Shown here piece after piece: positions 26,041 to 39,730 of a DNA stretch of 64,000 bases. The stretch covers positions 24,776,283 through 24,840,282 of the forward strand of contig OU612066.1 in NCBI GenBank assembly GCA_914767715.1, given 5' to 3'. Made by a program: the position numbers and the translations under genes. The stretch's first letter is position 1; every line of letters begins with the position of its first letter. Origin of the DNA: Membranipora membranacea (lineage: Eukaryota; Bryozoa; Gymnolaemata; Cheilostomatida; Membraniporidae). Below the pieces are notes generated by a model, which was given only the letters and a program-made list of their open reading frames with translations, ran no database searches and had not been told where the DNA came from.

Positions 26041-26279
26041 TTGATTGGAGAGCAAGTGATAAAAAGCTATAATTATTAAGATATACAACTTTGCAAACTT
26101 TGCAGCTGAAGTTCAGACCTTTTCAGCAGGAGGCTGTGTAGTTTTCAGAGAATATCTCTCTAGTCCTTAGATGTTAAATGTATGTGTAGCTGTAGCATCC
26201 GTATTAGATTACCAGACCAAGACTATACTATTATTCAAGTATTGTTATGTAGTTGAGATTTGTTCCCACATGTATACTT

Positions 26280-27640
26280 GTTAATACAGCTCCTACACAG
26301 GAAGTGTAATATTAGCCATCTTGAACCATACTGACATGCAGACGATGGTCACTTTAGTGAGCAAATAGAGTAATATATTCACACAATCAATGAGATTGCA
26401 TATAAAACAACGGCAATTTGGGTGAGATTTACAAAACAACCAAAAAGTAGAAGATAGAAAATATTCTTTAATAAACTGCAATACTCACTAAGCTGTAGAC
26501 TTAGTACCAGGAACTACTACTCAGGAGTAAAAAGACAAATACATCTCATTGTTGAAAGAGCACAGTCATAACCTGATGAGTTGTCTGAATCTATATGAGT
26601 AAGAATTTTGTTTCAATGTCAGCTTTGATAATTAGTCAGCTCTGGACTTTAGGAGGCCTAAAAAAATTGGTGATGAAAAATTTGTATCAGACACAAAACC
26701 TGTTAACATTAACTTCTACTACTTCTGTGCCCCATACCATCCTTTGTCGCAAAAGAGAAAAATCTTCAAATGCAAAGCTACAATATTCACCATTTATTTC
26801 ACAAGATGATATTAGGAGCCGAAACAAAGAGTATATTATGTATTTCATCAAGTTGCAGGACTTTTAGATTTCCAGCAGCAGCGACCAGGAGCAACCATAG
26901 ACTTACTAATAAACCTAGACAGGACAATATATACAGCTGAAGTGAGGCACTTAATTGTATGGGAGGTAACGACATTGGAAGATGTAGTAGCATTGGTGTT
27001 ATCAGTGCCTCAATGCTAATGCTCCATATTGTATCCTGTCTAGGTTTATTATTCAGTCTATGGGAGCAACACACATTGTAGCTGAAGTGCTCAAACATTG
27101 CCCGGGTTTTCTTTAATTTGCATTTTATTATCAACCCTTTCCCACCAAGGTGGTCGATAATGAAATGCTACCACCATATTCCCAAAGTATATGAGTCCCG
27201 ACCAAAGCATAGATTTACCTATCAATACTACTGATGAGGATTAGCAGTTTACTAGTAGTTTATAATGATAGTACAAATAACATACTTATTTTCATCATTA
27301 TGTGGCTTTTAAATGTTATAAAAGTTGTTGAATTATGTAATATTTTTTCCAATTTTTATTCCCTTTTATGAAAAAAATCACATTGCCTGCAGTGGAGTCA
27401 CAACTGGTCTTTAAATATGACAGTCCTTCTTTCATGAACGATGAAAAAACATCTGTTATTTCTCCCTTGACAACTGGCGTGGTCCCTTTCTCTATAGGCC
27501 TCACGTCAACATTGGGCAACTTTTAACCTTGTATACCGCCTCACTTTTGTTTCATACATACTCAACGATGGATATGGTTTCAGATGGTATGGAAGTATTG
27601 AATCAATGAATTATGTATGTGACCGTCAGGCAATCAACCC
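26280..27640 (-). repeat. Conserved paralogous segment A (unknown function)
   Basis: This segment matches segment B (33710-34830) in the same orientation and segment C (60600-61560) inverted. It contains a conserved CCCGGGCAATGTTTGAG block, CTCTTTGTTTCGGC and, at the end near 27520, a peptide-like frame (LPNVDVRPIEKGTTPVVKGE, minus) also seen in segment B. It is interrupted by the inverted-repeat element at 26896-27062. It may be a fragment of a gene or an old repeat; no known domain is recognised. Confidence 0.45.
26896..27062. mobile_element. 167-bp inverted-repeat transposon (MITE) with 8-bp target duplication
   Basis: The ends are imperfect inverted repeats starting CATAGACT and containing AATAAACCTAGACAGGA. 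The flanking sequence GGAGCAAC is repeated exactly on both sides (26888-26895 and 27063-27070). The paralogous segment B lacks the element at 34040. An 8-bp duplication suggests the hAT group. A related copy lies in U4 intron 6 (about 21480-21550) and in U7 (53045-53110). Confidence 0.85.
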
Positions 27641-27964
27641 TCTCCAATCCTCATTAGTCACTACATAGCTTCATTTACAACCTCTATCGATACAAAATAT
27701 GAGAATTTTAGAGAAAAGCGTGATGTAAAAAAATACAAAGCGATAATCACTCGCAGAATCTACTGGCTTTCTGATAACTCAGTAGTAGGCAATATAAAAG
27801 AGTTATTGGCAACAGTATAATGTCACAGAGTAAGGATATACAGAAGGGACACTTCAATGATCGTTATAGTGCCTGCGGTTTTTGAGCTACCGGGAGAAAA
27901 TCATCATCTGGCCACCTGCCAATTTCCAACTTTTTTGAAATGTCCAACCTTCAAGCTATACACC

Positions 27965-28192
27965 ATATTGTTGTCATTTTTTGCTAGGATACATAGGCTA
28001 TGAGTTATATGGGTTTTTAAAATTAGTTATATCGTATAGATTAACAAGCGCTTGGGTCAGTACACGGATATTTCCTAATTTGGATGACCAGCCATCCATC
28101 AATTGTCACATGTAAATCTATATTGAAAAACTCATTTTAAAAACCCATATAACTCATAGCCTATATATCCTAGCAAAAAATGACAACAATAT
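27965..28192. mobile_element. Inverted-repeat element with roughly 55-bp arms
   Basis: The left arm begins ATATTGTTGTCATTTTTTGC and the right arm ends with its near reverse complement (GCAAAAAATGACAACAATAT). The arms enclose about 115 bases. It is a likely MITE, located just beyond the truncated end of U5 exon E7. Confidence 0.7.
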
Positions 28193-28385
28193 GTGTCACG
28201 GCCTCAGAAAGCAGGGATAAGTAGGAAATCAAAAAAATTGAGATTCTTCTTTCATCTTGTACAGAATTTTATGAGCTTTTCAACAAAAAAAGAAACATGT
28301 CTTTAGCTCAAATAAATTTGAAGTTTGAGAAAAAAATTTGCGGGCCCGTCGGCCCTGTTGTCCATTCCATCTAGCTGAGAAAACG

Positions 28386-31300
28386 ACCTTCAAAGTTTAC
28401 AATCCCAGTGGCCCCCTGCACGGCATTGGAGGTGTGTTTGGTACCTTTCTATTTGGGACATAATTTAGTCTTTTCATACTTGGAAAATTGCAATCCTATC
28501 TTTTATGCATATCAATGCCTCTCTTACTTATTTCCCTAGAACTCGATCCCAAAAAATCCGATGACGCATGTGGTAAGGTTTCGGTTAATCTGTGTTCAGA
28601 CTCGACATCAGGTGAATTAATTCTTGCAGTTTCTTCGGAGTCAAACTGAGAGATACTTGGATTCACATTGCTCATTGTATCGTACTCATTTATCTCACAG
28701 TAATCCAGATATGGATCAGTTCGCTCGATCACCTCATAATATGACACAGAATCAACGCTTACTTCGATCACATCAGCGCCTTTGTTGCATTCCTCGCCAT
28801 CTACATTAAATAGCACATCAGCTAGTGTCACAAAATCACGGCTTTAGAGGATGCAGAACTCTACCTTCAAAGCCATCCTCCCTTAATGGATATAGAGACG
28901 TTACGTTTAGGACTACAACACCTTGATTTGTATGAAATCATTTTTCTAATTGTAACAATAAAAGCGCCTCATGGAAATTTTTATTTCCAAACTTTCTAAT
29001 TACCCCAGGCAATTATTCCTCAGGAATACTGGAGGCAACTGTCTCTGAGGAAAATTGAGATACTCGACTCTGTAACCACAAATGCGTAATCATCTTAACA
29101 AAACCACAACCAACACAGATCAATGTAAGATACTAGGGACAATCTAGGATTAGACCTCCAGTTACATTAGTTATATAAACTCATGAAAAGGGACGCTGTA
29201 AATCAGAACTTGTTGAGGTCAATCAATGGCAAGAAGCTTTATTTTCCTTCAGTCTCAGCTTGGATTAAGAATGAGGGGGGCTTGGCTTATTTTTTCAATA
29301 ACTCTCTTCATCTCTCCATATCTTCATGCTACTAGCTATGAGTATGACGCCGATAATATACGAATATGTAAACAGCCCTACCCTAAAAAACCAGGTGAGT
29401 TTTAAATTGCATTCAGGCTGCATATTTTCAGTGTGTGCCAGAAGCAGAAGATGTTAGTTGTACATTTGAGGAATTCGATGAGACATCCCATTATAATTCA
29501 ATGTTTTTCTCCAGACTCAGTAAAATGAGTGTGTTAACTTTTGTAATCTCTTACTCAGAAAACATTATTAGGTCAGATAATGCTGGTTGGTTTTAAAGAT
29601 TTGAAATGGCTGTTTAGTATAATAAGTAAAATTGTACTCATTTTGATGATGATGTAAGGTTGAATCAAAGTTTCAAATATAAGCTCTCATTTCATTTCAG
29701 ACATGTTCTGGTTGGCACCAAATAAAACGACGATAGACCATTTTGACTGCAGGGACACTTGTCAGGAAAAGTTCAGCTATGACGGGATACAGATATTTTC
29801 TAACCTAGCACAGGATGACAGAAGTTGCAGCTGCAGGCTCTGCCCGGAGGACTATTTCCGTGGCGATAAACTTAAGCTGTTACTTAGCCTTATGGGATGC
29901 ATGGATTTCGAGAGTATGAAACGAAGATGGTATAAGGATGATCGAGTGCTCCTAGCTTATTATTGTAAGCTTGGGGGGTCGGTAAACTACAAGCGCTATG
30001 GGTGAATTTTGTTCGTACAAGTTGTGTTTCATTTCATTTTGTTAAGCCTTCAAACTCGGCGTGCTCAATTGACTATGCTCATAACCGATGCCTTGACATT
30101 TCTATTTTTTTCAAGAATGCAACTATGTTTGAAAGCAAATCCAATGAAAAATTATGGTAAATAAAATAATTATAATAAAATTGAATGACTTGTTGGTAGG
30201 CCATTCTATGTGTTTATACCAAGGCTATTTGTTTAGTGGCTTCCGAACAGCTATCTTTAACATCCAATCTGATCAACACGGTTTTTGTAAAATGTGTCTG
30301 CCTAGATATATAGAATTTGAGTCTCCACTGGTCTTACGCTGAGAGTTGCTAGTCCTGTTCCCAATTCTGGCGACCCTATTGAAGCACTCAGGCCTTAATA
30401 TCTGAACTTTATCAGGTGATGGTGCAGTCAGTGCTTCAAATTCCTCGGTATAAAACAATAGATATTTCTTAAGCTTTGATGTGACTATTTTATTAAAAAA
30501 TTTCTCCAGCTTTTCTGAATGAAACACTTGCGACAATACTACTTATTTGGCAGTGTGAAAGCATCATGATTGGCTACTACATCATAACTGCCCAAGAAAT
30601 GCTCAAATTGAACAATTGACGAAGGCAGGTCCAAAAGAAATATTAAATACACTGACATGGACTGCCAGCACATACCTTCTACTGTTGCTACTGTTGCGGT
30701 TATTATTTGGTTGGCAGACACCTTTCCTCTGACCCTAGATAACAAAACACAGTGATTGATATACCAGGTATTAATTGGCGATTTGAAACAACTTGCTATA
30801 GGTAGTAGTTTGTGCAACACTGTCACACAGAAGGGTTGAATTGGCAATATCTCGCTGATATTTTAACTAGTTGAGTTGATTAGAACATTATTGAGATTTT
30901 TTAACTGAGTTTTTTTGCCTTCATTTCTGTACAATTAACCTAGTCGTGATGATGGATTTTCAAGAAATGGCAATAAATGAAACTTGAGATAAAAACTGAA
31001 TTCTCAACATTCCAATTGCCATGGTGATTAAGTAGCAGATCAATGATCATATTATGTTGTTTTCTACGCAGATTTATCTATGCGAGAAAATCATTAAACT
31101 ACTGCCACATTTATTCACTATAGTGCAGTACCAAATCAGGAGCATTGCTATGACTGTCATTAAACCCAGAGTTGGTGCAATGACGGATACAATGGATGCA
31201 GCAGATGTTATTGTTGAATTGGGAACTGTTCCTTTATTCTCGGATAGTAGATCTCCATTTTGAGGCCCCTGAATTCCACCATAGTTGTGGTCAGCGCTCA
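28386..31300 (-). pseudogene. U5: truncated receptor gene (E5-E7)
   Basis: Minus-strand E5 31117-31300, E6 30676-30734 and E7 28386-28800. E5 encodes the stalk and TM (TLGLMTVIAMLLIWYC), but the donor site after the final GTG has been deleted. E6 is normal (VRGKVSANQIIT). E7 keeps the ITAM core (YYEVI, YCEI, YDTM), then has a TAG at 28496 and is cut off after MPCRGP near 28386. E1-E4 are absent: sequence past 31300 runs into unrelated DNA and then a 5' flank copy. U5 is closest to U6. It carries the intact N5 gene on the opposite strand. Confidence 0.82.
29271..30005 (+). CDS. N5: small secreted eight-Cys protein, nested antisense in U5 intron 6
   Basis: Exon A 29271-29394 (signal MRGAWLIFSITLFISPYLHA, donor GTGAGT) and exon B 29701-30005 (acceptor TTTCATTTCAG) join in phase 1 for 142 aa. 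The mature chain has ICKQPYPKKP, CRDTCQEKFSYDGIQIFS, CSCRLCPEDYFRGDKLK, GC and YYC, ending NYKRYG. There is no TM. It is very close to N6. Intact although U5 is reduced to three damaged exons. Confidence 0.83.
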
Positions 31301-33700
31301 CTGTAGGCAAACCAGAGTATTTCAATGCTGAATAAAAAATTTCAGCATGACACACATGAAATCAAAATTAACGGTCTCATACATGATGCTAACAGGGTTA
31401 TTTTTTTCGTAATTATTCTCAATAAAACTAACAAAACCTACTTTACTAACTTACTCACAAATAATATAACATTTTTTTATTTCAGTTTCAGGGCAATCAA
31501 TCAAAGGACTGGTCATTCTTAGATTTCTCACAGTTTACTAGACATTGGTCACATTAGTTCCTTATGGCAAACAAAAGTGGTAAACTATGTTGGAGTTGCC
31601 AAAGCTTTCTAGAAGTTCGGAAATGCGATGATTTACTCATACTTTGTTTTGGATTGATTTCAGTCTAAGAATTAGCTTTAGGAAAGTTTGAGATTTACAT
31701 AACATTTCATAAATTCATCTCGCGTTTATTCCTCTAAACACAATGTGTATTAAAAGGCATAGGATTGGAATAGTGGTGAAAAATTGTATTGAGATAAGTA
31801 CCATCGATGAAGACACTGCAATAGAATAAAATTCCATACCAAATGTCCACTTGTCGTCAAAAGCCAGCAAGGTCTAAGAGGTGTGGAGACGCTTCTTTTA
31901 AAAAGAGTAAATAAAGACAGGAATAGGTCAATCCTTTGGCAACAACAGCTAATAAAGGGATGTGAGTAACCTGATATTTGGTACCGATGACCTTGCTATT
32001 TTAATCGTCACTGTCAAACAATAATAAAGAGGGAAAAAAACATTTACAACTAAATATACTATACTATACTAGCATTGAATGCCGTTGCTTAATCGCTTGG
32101 TTCCTGGACATTTTAAAGTGCTGATGTCTCTTCAGGTTTGCATAGAAGGTAATTCTTGCTCATTTGGGTTCAAGTGATAAAATGATTAGGTAGACGCAGC
32201 CCGCTCGCATATAAACATCGTTATTGTAAACTAAATCAAACATCATAAAAATATAAACATATCAAATGTGAGAATCATGTCTTTTTAGCTTAGCATAGCC
32301 CCCAAAAACACTTTGGGTGATGAAACGGATATATGTAAAACTGTGGATACGGCAGCTGTGCTACTAGCCACTCATCTAAAATGAATACCAGGTTGTCCCT
32401 CTGCAGCTTAGTAACAGAAATGATTCATTCGCGAGGCATCATCAATTCAAATCAGTATTACATAATCCTTATCCTACAGTATATTTGGGTTTAACTTTTT
32501 TTGTGGCAAACAGGTACTTATCTTTTCTTTTGTGAACTGCATTATCCTATCGTTAAAAATAAACCACCACAAACATGAGATAAATGATTTATTCATGAGG
32601 ATCTTGATTAGACAGCCAGTGAAAAAAGTTATATCGAGCGATACAGTGAATCAGAGATTGTTGTGGTCAATCCATGGCAAAAATTTTTATGTTTTTCCAG
32701 TGTCAGCCGTTATTTAGAATGAGGGAGGGTCAAACTTATTTCTGTGGTAATACTTGCCTCATTCCTTTGTTTCTTACCAAATATGAGGTGTGTGCACCGA
32801 CAGGAGGATTTAAATCCTAATCTCTTGTATTAGTACTTAGCCTTTTAGATGGATGATAATTTAACCAAGGAGTAACAGGGTTATACTCCTTGATTTCACA
32901 GTAGAGCCGGCATACATCACTGATCAATAGTTACGTGAATCACAAGAAAGGACTACGTAGATACGATTACGTTTGGAGTTGCGTCATTCTCTCAGAAGAA
33001 TAATTATGATCACTTTTACTTGAACATGCAATCAAAGTTTACACTTTTCATAGGGATTTTCTACATATTCATGTAGGGTATTTATTACCTCATGCCATAT
33101 TATCCTGTTTTGATAATATTTGTTTCAGGGTTGGACAAGAAACTAAGAAAACGATGCCGCTGTGCAGGGAGTTCAGGAGAATTCTCTGCCAGTATTGGAA
33201 AATTAAAATCCAGTAATCTTAGATTGAGATGAGTAACCAGCTAGTAGACTGGATTTGTATGCCTTGCTTGTCCTCCTTGCTCTGAGTCACTTAGATAAAG
33301 GATCACAACCTACGCCTTGTTTGTGTGTACAGGGTGTTTAGCTTGCCCAGGCTAAAGGATGTTTATAAATCAAGAAATCAACTTTGCTCACTGGTAGTTA
33401 CGGTCCATCACCTCTATTTACTTCCCCATTGCTTTACATGATTCTGCTCTTCCATATTGGTGACTATGGGTTAAAAATTTGTTGTCAGAATTTTTCAGCG
33501 GCCCCATATATAAGAACATTGTATTTTTCACACATTTCGGGTCTAACTTTCATTAGCCCATCCGTATGCACTGATCTTCCTAAAGTGATTTTGCAAAAAG
33601 AATTTCAAACTTTAAAACAATAAATTTCCATTGCAAATACACCTGAAAATAATAACTGACAGTAGTGCTTTTGAATTGGCTACAGTCTCATTTGTCATCA
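31301..33700. other. Intergenic: degraded 5' flank copies
   Basis: From about 31800 to 33120 the sequence follows the duplicated 5' flank blocks (TGTCCACTTG..., CAGCCAGTGA, CATGAGGATCTTGATTAGAC), as around 17100-18200 and 5300-6400. 31301-31790 and 33130-33700 show no supported gene. Confidence 0.45.
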
Positions 33701-33709
33701 GTCATACTA

Positions 33710-34830
33710 ATCAATTTGTTATAACCTGGTGAGTTGTCTAAATCAAATGAGTATAAATTTAGTTTTAATGTCATTTTCGGTGATTAGACAGCACTGGACT
33801 TGAGTAGCCTGATAAAATTGGTGATGAAAAGTTTGCATTAGACACAAAACCTGTAGACATTCATTTCTACCACTTCTGTGCCCCAAACCATCCTTGATCT
33901 GAAAAGAGAAGAAAAATCTTCAAATGCAAAGCTACTGTATTTAACATTTATTCCACAAGACAATATAAGGCTCCGAAACAAAAACTATGTTATATATTTC
34001 ATCAAGTTACAGGATATTCAGAGCTCCAGTAGCAGCGACGACAACACACATTGTTAGTATTAGTGCTCAAACGTTGCCCGGGTTGCTTGTATTTGCATTC
34101 TATTAGCAACCATTTCCACACAAGGTGTCGGATAATGAAACGCTGCCACCATATACCCAAAGCATATGAATACCGACCATAGCTTATAGATTCAACTCTC
34201 AATACTGATACGGATTTGCAGTTTACTTGTACTTTACTAAGTTAGTACAAATAACTTATGAGTTGCCTTCTTAATGACAATGAGCAAAAAACTCTCATCA
34301 TTTCTGAAGAAGACTTTACCCACACCGATGGCCATTATAAACCTATTAACTTACATTACAATAATGGCTTTTAAATCTTGTGAAGATAACCAAGTTATGG
34401 AATTTTCATTTCCTTTTATGGAAGAAAATCACATTGCCTGTAGTGTAGTCACAACTGGTCTTTAAACATGGAATTCCTTCTCCCATCAACGGCGAAAAAA
34501 CATCAGTTATCTTACCCTTGACAACTGATGTGGTTCCTTCCTCTATAGGCCTCATGTCCACATTGGGCAACTCGTAACTTTGTTTATCAACTCACTTTTT
34601 GTCATATATAATCCACGTTGAACATGGTTTTAGATTGTATTGAAGTTTTGAATCAATGATTTATGTAGGTGACTGCCAGGTAGGTGATGTCTGCCCCGAC
34701 ATCTTCGAGCCATCAAATTTCTCCACATTGTCCCTATATAGATTCATTTACATCCTCTAGCGATACAAAATTTTAATGCTTTTAAAAATGGTGTGATGTG
34801 AAAAAAAAGAAAGCCAGAATAACTCACTGA
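33710..34830 (-). repeat. Conserved paralogous segment B (unknown function)
   Basis: Matches segment A without its 167-bp element. It keeps CCCGGGCAACGTTTGAG, a pyrimidine-rich CTTCTCTTTTCAG that could be a splice acceptor, and the peptide-like frame beginning LPNVDMRPIEEGT near 34571 on the minus strand. Conservation of that frame between A and B hints at former coding sequence. Confidence 0.4.
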
Positions 34831-34979
34831 ATATACTAAAAGGGAATACAATGGTTCACTCCCAGGTCTATTTAAACAGTACGGGACAAAGATAAATTAG
34901 CATCCTCATCCAAAACTTAAGGATACCACCAAACAACCGACCGTAAACACTTGATTGTGCAACCAGTGCTTACGTCTAT

Positions 34980-35460
34980 GTGACAAAAACTGAGTATGCC
35001 ATCTGCTCAAATTTCAGCGGATAAAGGCAAGTAGGAATTTCAATTTGAGGTTAACCCTGATGTTATTCTAAGCCTTTTATTTTCTGTAAGCAGGAAAAAC
35101 GCTGTTTACTTCATCTCCGTAATGGAAACATTGAACAATCAAGCAGATGAATCCCAAGCAGTATATAGGGGAAACAGATTATAAATAAACACATAAACGA
35201 AAGATTAGATTCGCCTTCAGCCTAATTATTATCATAAATCATCTAGGCAAAAGATATACAACCTAGTAAACATCAAGTATCCTCAAGATCACAACATACA
35301 GTAAAGTACTGCACTGGATTACAAAGACATCAGTCATCATTTTACCACCTTCCTAGCCAGATCGTTTGATATTATGACCTGTGGGAGGCAGAATAATAGT
35401 AAATATACCATATAGGCCAATACAAATGCTTGGAACAATCATTTAAATACACACACACTC
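34980..35460 (-). repeat. Stray E7 3' flank
   Basis: Reverse-oriented copy of the E7 3' flank (CCACCTTCCTAGCC at 35347-35360), with no E7 coding sequence beside it. It is another mark of a lost unit. Confidence 0.5.
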
Positions 35461-36185
35461 AGTAGAAAATATATGAAAGCTAGAAAGATCAGAAGCAATG
35501 AATGAAGTAAAATGCTGAGCAAAACCCTAAATTCTCAATAGTCGATGCACCATTTTTCATACAAATGCTGCAGACCAGAAGCATCGATATCATAAGTTGT
35601 TATGGCACGGAGAATATTTGATGGCATGGTATGCTGATCACATTTTTTATTTCATGTATATATGTTCTGTAAAATTCATCGGTTGTACCCAGTTTTAGTG
35701 GTCATATCTAGAAAGAAGAAGGTGTTTTATTCATACGTTACATATATGTGGAGATAACTCCTATTCTGACCTATGCGATACAGTGAAAAAGTGAATAGCG
35801 CAGTGACGTTGCGTCACTGAATTAGAGAGGACGCTCTAGGCCTGTAGTTTCCTGTCTAGAGTATTTATATGATAATGGTTGGTAGTCTCAACAAGACTTA
35901 CCACTACAACCAAAGACTATGAACACAAATTAGCGCAGCATCGAGCACTGAAGCAAAAATTGATGGAATAGGAAAAGCACTGTCATGTCAGACAACAGCA
36001 GAGGCAGGATAGATCAGTTTCACCTGATTGAAGCAATGAATACGAAGCAGCTCTGCAACAGTTACCAAATTTTAAAATATGGCCACGCAGATGGAGAGAG
36101 CTAACTTTATGAGTTTACTAAATTAGGAATGTCTGATATTTGATGAAAACAGAATCAGGCCAGTGATGGAAAACTGTCATCTAAA
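35461..36185. other. No gene seen
   Basis: No duplicated block, domain or convincing exon is recognised here. Confidence 0.4.
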
Positions 36186-37913
36186 AAGTTAAGTACTAAT
36201 GCAAGAGATTAGGATTATATCCCATAAGAAACAAAGGAATGAGGCAAGTATTACCACAGAAATAAGTTTGGCCCTCCTCAAACTAGAAGAAAGTAGAAAA
36301 TGTAAGGAATGTCGATCTGAACTGATGATGCCGTGCGAAAGAGTCATTTCTGTTGCTAAGCTACAGAGAGACAATCTGGTATTCATCCTTGATGAGTGGG
36401 TAGTAGGGCAGCTGTTGCACCCACAGTTTTACAGAGATGCGTTTCATCACCAGATGTATTTTTTGTGGCTATGCATAGACTTAACAAGCATGATTTTTAT
36501 ATCATTATGTATATAACATATATATGCTGTTTGATTTAGTTTACAATAACGATGCTGATATGCCGGCGGGCCGCATCCACCTACTCATTTAATCAATTGA
36601 ATCCATACCAGTAAAGAGCAACCTTCTTTGCAAACCTGAAGAGACACCGGCACTTGAAAATTTCCAGGAACCTGCAATAGAACCAAGGGGTGCACAAAAT
36701 ATTCTGCGCTGTTAAGCAAGGACATCTAATACTTTCAATCCCAAAGTACATTTAGTAGTAAATGTATTTTTGCCCCATTATTACTGTCTGACAGTGACGA
36801 TTAAAAAAGTAAGGTATCCGCACTAAGTATCAGGTTACTCACATACCTTTATTAACTGTTGTTGCCAAGGTGTTGACCTATTTCTGTCTTTGTTCACTCT
36901 ATTTATAAGAAGTACCTCCACACCTTTTGGACCTTGCTGGCTTCTGAGGTCAAATGGACATTTTTAAAAAATTGTGTTCTATTGCCTTGTCTTCATCAAT
37001 GTAACTTCTGTTAAGAAAATTTTACACCACTATTCAAAGACAATATGCCCATTTATTGATACAAAGTCAACCTTTTAATCTAATCTGATCCCTCCCCCTG
37101 ACAAGGTTACCTGGTTTAAGAACGTGTCCTTTGCATAAAGGTATCATTTAGACCAGACAACTTTTTTAAAACCTTTAAAAATGTAAGGACTATTATCCTT
37201 CACATAATTATATGCGAATGTGAGTTCCGTACATAGAATACAATCCAGCCAACGATCGGGCAAAAAATTTAGTGTACTATACCACCGCGTACTAGGAGTT
37301 TAGTGTGTTGAATAAGGCTCAGACATAATAATATTACAAATTGCAATTATCAGCTCAAAATACACTCCTCTAGGAACAAAAAATACAAACCGTTACCACA
37401 GGTGGGATTAAAGTTAATAATCCACTGATTTAAACGAGGAAAACAAGAAAAACCATTATTATGAAACAAGTAAAAAGCGCTGATTTTTGAATCCCATTCC
37501 CCGATAATTACGCATTGTGGATTGCTCTGAACCATTTCAAATAAAATTTCAATCCTGGAACAAATAGAAAATTTTGAGTCTCCCAGAGTCAGTTGCATAT
37601 TTGTCTGCATGCTTATAGTCTGGAGTTTTCACGCGTCTGCCTCTTCATATCTCTGGAAATCAACTCTTTTATTCTGCTCTTTGCCACAACTATATATGAT
37701 ATGTAAGTACTAAAGTTCAATAATTTGAGGTATGAATACTTACTTTGCGGTTTTTGAGGAGTTGTCTCCTGCGTCGCATTTTCTTTGCATGCTGTGTGAC
37801 CAAAAGAAGTTCATCTATATGACTAACTGGTTTGAATTAATAAACATACATTGTCAAAAGGCGATTAAACTTCATGATATAATCTTATATGAGCCCATTG
37901 ATCATAATTTCAG
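36186..37913 (+). promoter_or_regulatory. 5' flank of U6 with noncoding first exon
   Basis: Full-length version of the shared flank, ending in a noncoding first exon whose donor (GTAAGTAC) starts at 37703. E1 follows after about 210 bases behind the acceptor ATAATTTCAG. Confidence 0.5.
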
Positions 37914-39344
37914 GTTGTTTGTTTGGACTGCCAAAAGTTTGCAGCGTTAATAGCAATGTACGGAGTATTATCTGCTCAAGGTTTGTCATAATCCTGATTT
38001 ATTTTGTCATAAGTCTGATCATTAATAGCACTGATAAACACCATGAAAATGCAAAAAAGAATAATTTTATGGAATTAAATAACAAATGTTGAACTATTAT
38101 TTGCGTGACCTCATCATTGCCTAAACTATATAACTAAGATAAACCTAACAGTTCTTGTTCCGATTCCCTTTATTCAACCTGTCCTGTGATGATATCATTT
38201 CACCAACAGTAAAATCTATTCCTATCAATAACATTTTTGCCACCAAATGCTCAAACAAATATTGCAATGTTTTAGGTCTGCCGGTAGGAGGACTGACTGC
38301 AGAGGACACAATTAATTTAGATGAACCTGGTGTTTGCAGTTGGGATGACAGATGTGATGGCAAGGGCTCTGACAAAATAAGATACTGTGGAACAAAGATT
38401 ACAGGAGTCGAAAGCAAACCACAAATTCGTCAGATCCGGATTAAAGGTTCTTGTGACAACTGTGTTATCGTTTTCAACCATAAAAGCACTAACAGCGGTC
38501 CATGTCTGTTAAACAAAACACTAGTTAGCAATACAGAGAACGGAACGTGCCTGGAACAGAGGGAATACTTCAGAGGACAGATTGATTTACTGCTGTGGGT
38601 CGTAAACCGAATTAAGGCTAAAATTAACATCAATTTTGCAGGTAATGTTAATTGTTTGTTGGTTATAATGACAGAAAATAAAGGTCCTGAAGCCTTGCTA
38701 CCCTGTCGGATGGTGGCTTTGCTCATTCAGCGAGATGATGCCCTGCCAGTTTCAGTTTCCTTTATCCAGGGCGCTTTTGGTTTTCATCAGCTTAATTATT
38801 TGCTGTCTAATTTTCCACAATGAACTTCAATGCATTCTTTTTTATTTCTTTCAGTATTTCCTGTGTTTTTGTTTAAAATGTCAGACTCCAATAATGATAT
38901 CGATGTCAGCCGATACCCCGATGGATACATCACCAACTATCCAACTTCAAACGAGCTAAACCACAATGTCACGTGGAACAAAATAATGCATGCAGTACTT
39001 AGCAATTTTCCGGCAGCAGGGACTCTTACCATGCACATATATCAGTTAAATGAGACACTAGCAAAAGTTCAGAGTTTTGTCCTTTATAGTGATTACCGTA
39101 CTTTCAATATTAGCAAGCATTTTGATGGAAATAGGCCATTTATATTTCATGGATCTAAGCCTATCACACTTCGTTATCAACATTAGAGGGATATGATTTG
39201 AAAGGTGAACAGATCCATATAAGTTACTCAGGTATGTATGAGTGTACTTATTAAAAATTGTATTCATAGCTGGGAATGTCAAACATTGTGCAACTGCGAA
39301 GCAGCTGTTTGACTACCTAAATATAATTGTCTTTTATCACCCTC

Positions 39345-39730
39345 AGGGGTCAGGAGTGGTCTGATGGTTAAGGGTGCAGACTTGAGATCTGTAAGGTTTA
39401 AGTTCAATCCCCAGTACCGGTAGTCATTCTTGATTTGGTACTGGCATGCCATTTATCCTAGCCAGGTCCTTGCAGAACAAGACTAATAATACATGTGGTC
39501 CACTGTGTGTTTGAACACCCCACCAGCAGTAAAAATATCCCCCTCTGCCTCTTTGTTTAAAAAGAGTAGCCGGACTCCCGGCTGGCAAGGGTATAGGGCG
39601 CGGCCTGAGCTCCATGGGTCTCAGTACCTGTACTCTAGAGGGGACATCCCTCACCGAATGAGGACAACTTACCACCCTTGGGTATTCTGTATCATATCAC
39701 AGTGTGTATTTATATTGTAAAATACATATA
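39345..39730 (+). mobile_element. tRNA-Ser-like SINE in U6 intron 3
   Basis: The head has TGGTCTGATGGTTAAGG and B-box AGTTCAATCCCC (39401-39412), with an arm whose loop reads CTTGAGA (TGA anticodon position). The body matches 3100-3500 in reverse. Short open frames on either strand inside it are not genes. Confidence 0.72.

Noticed and set aside
33384-33623. 79-codon open frame as a gene
   Set aside because: No signal peptide, domain, splice framing or paralogue; consistent with chance.
39424-39720. Overlapping open frames on both strands
   Set aside because: They lie inside the SINE and recur in the other SINE copy.
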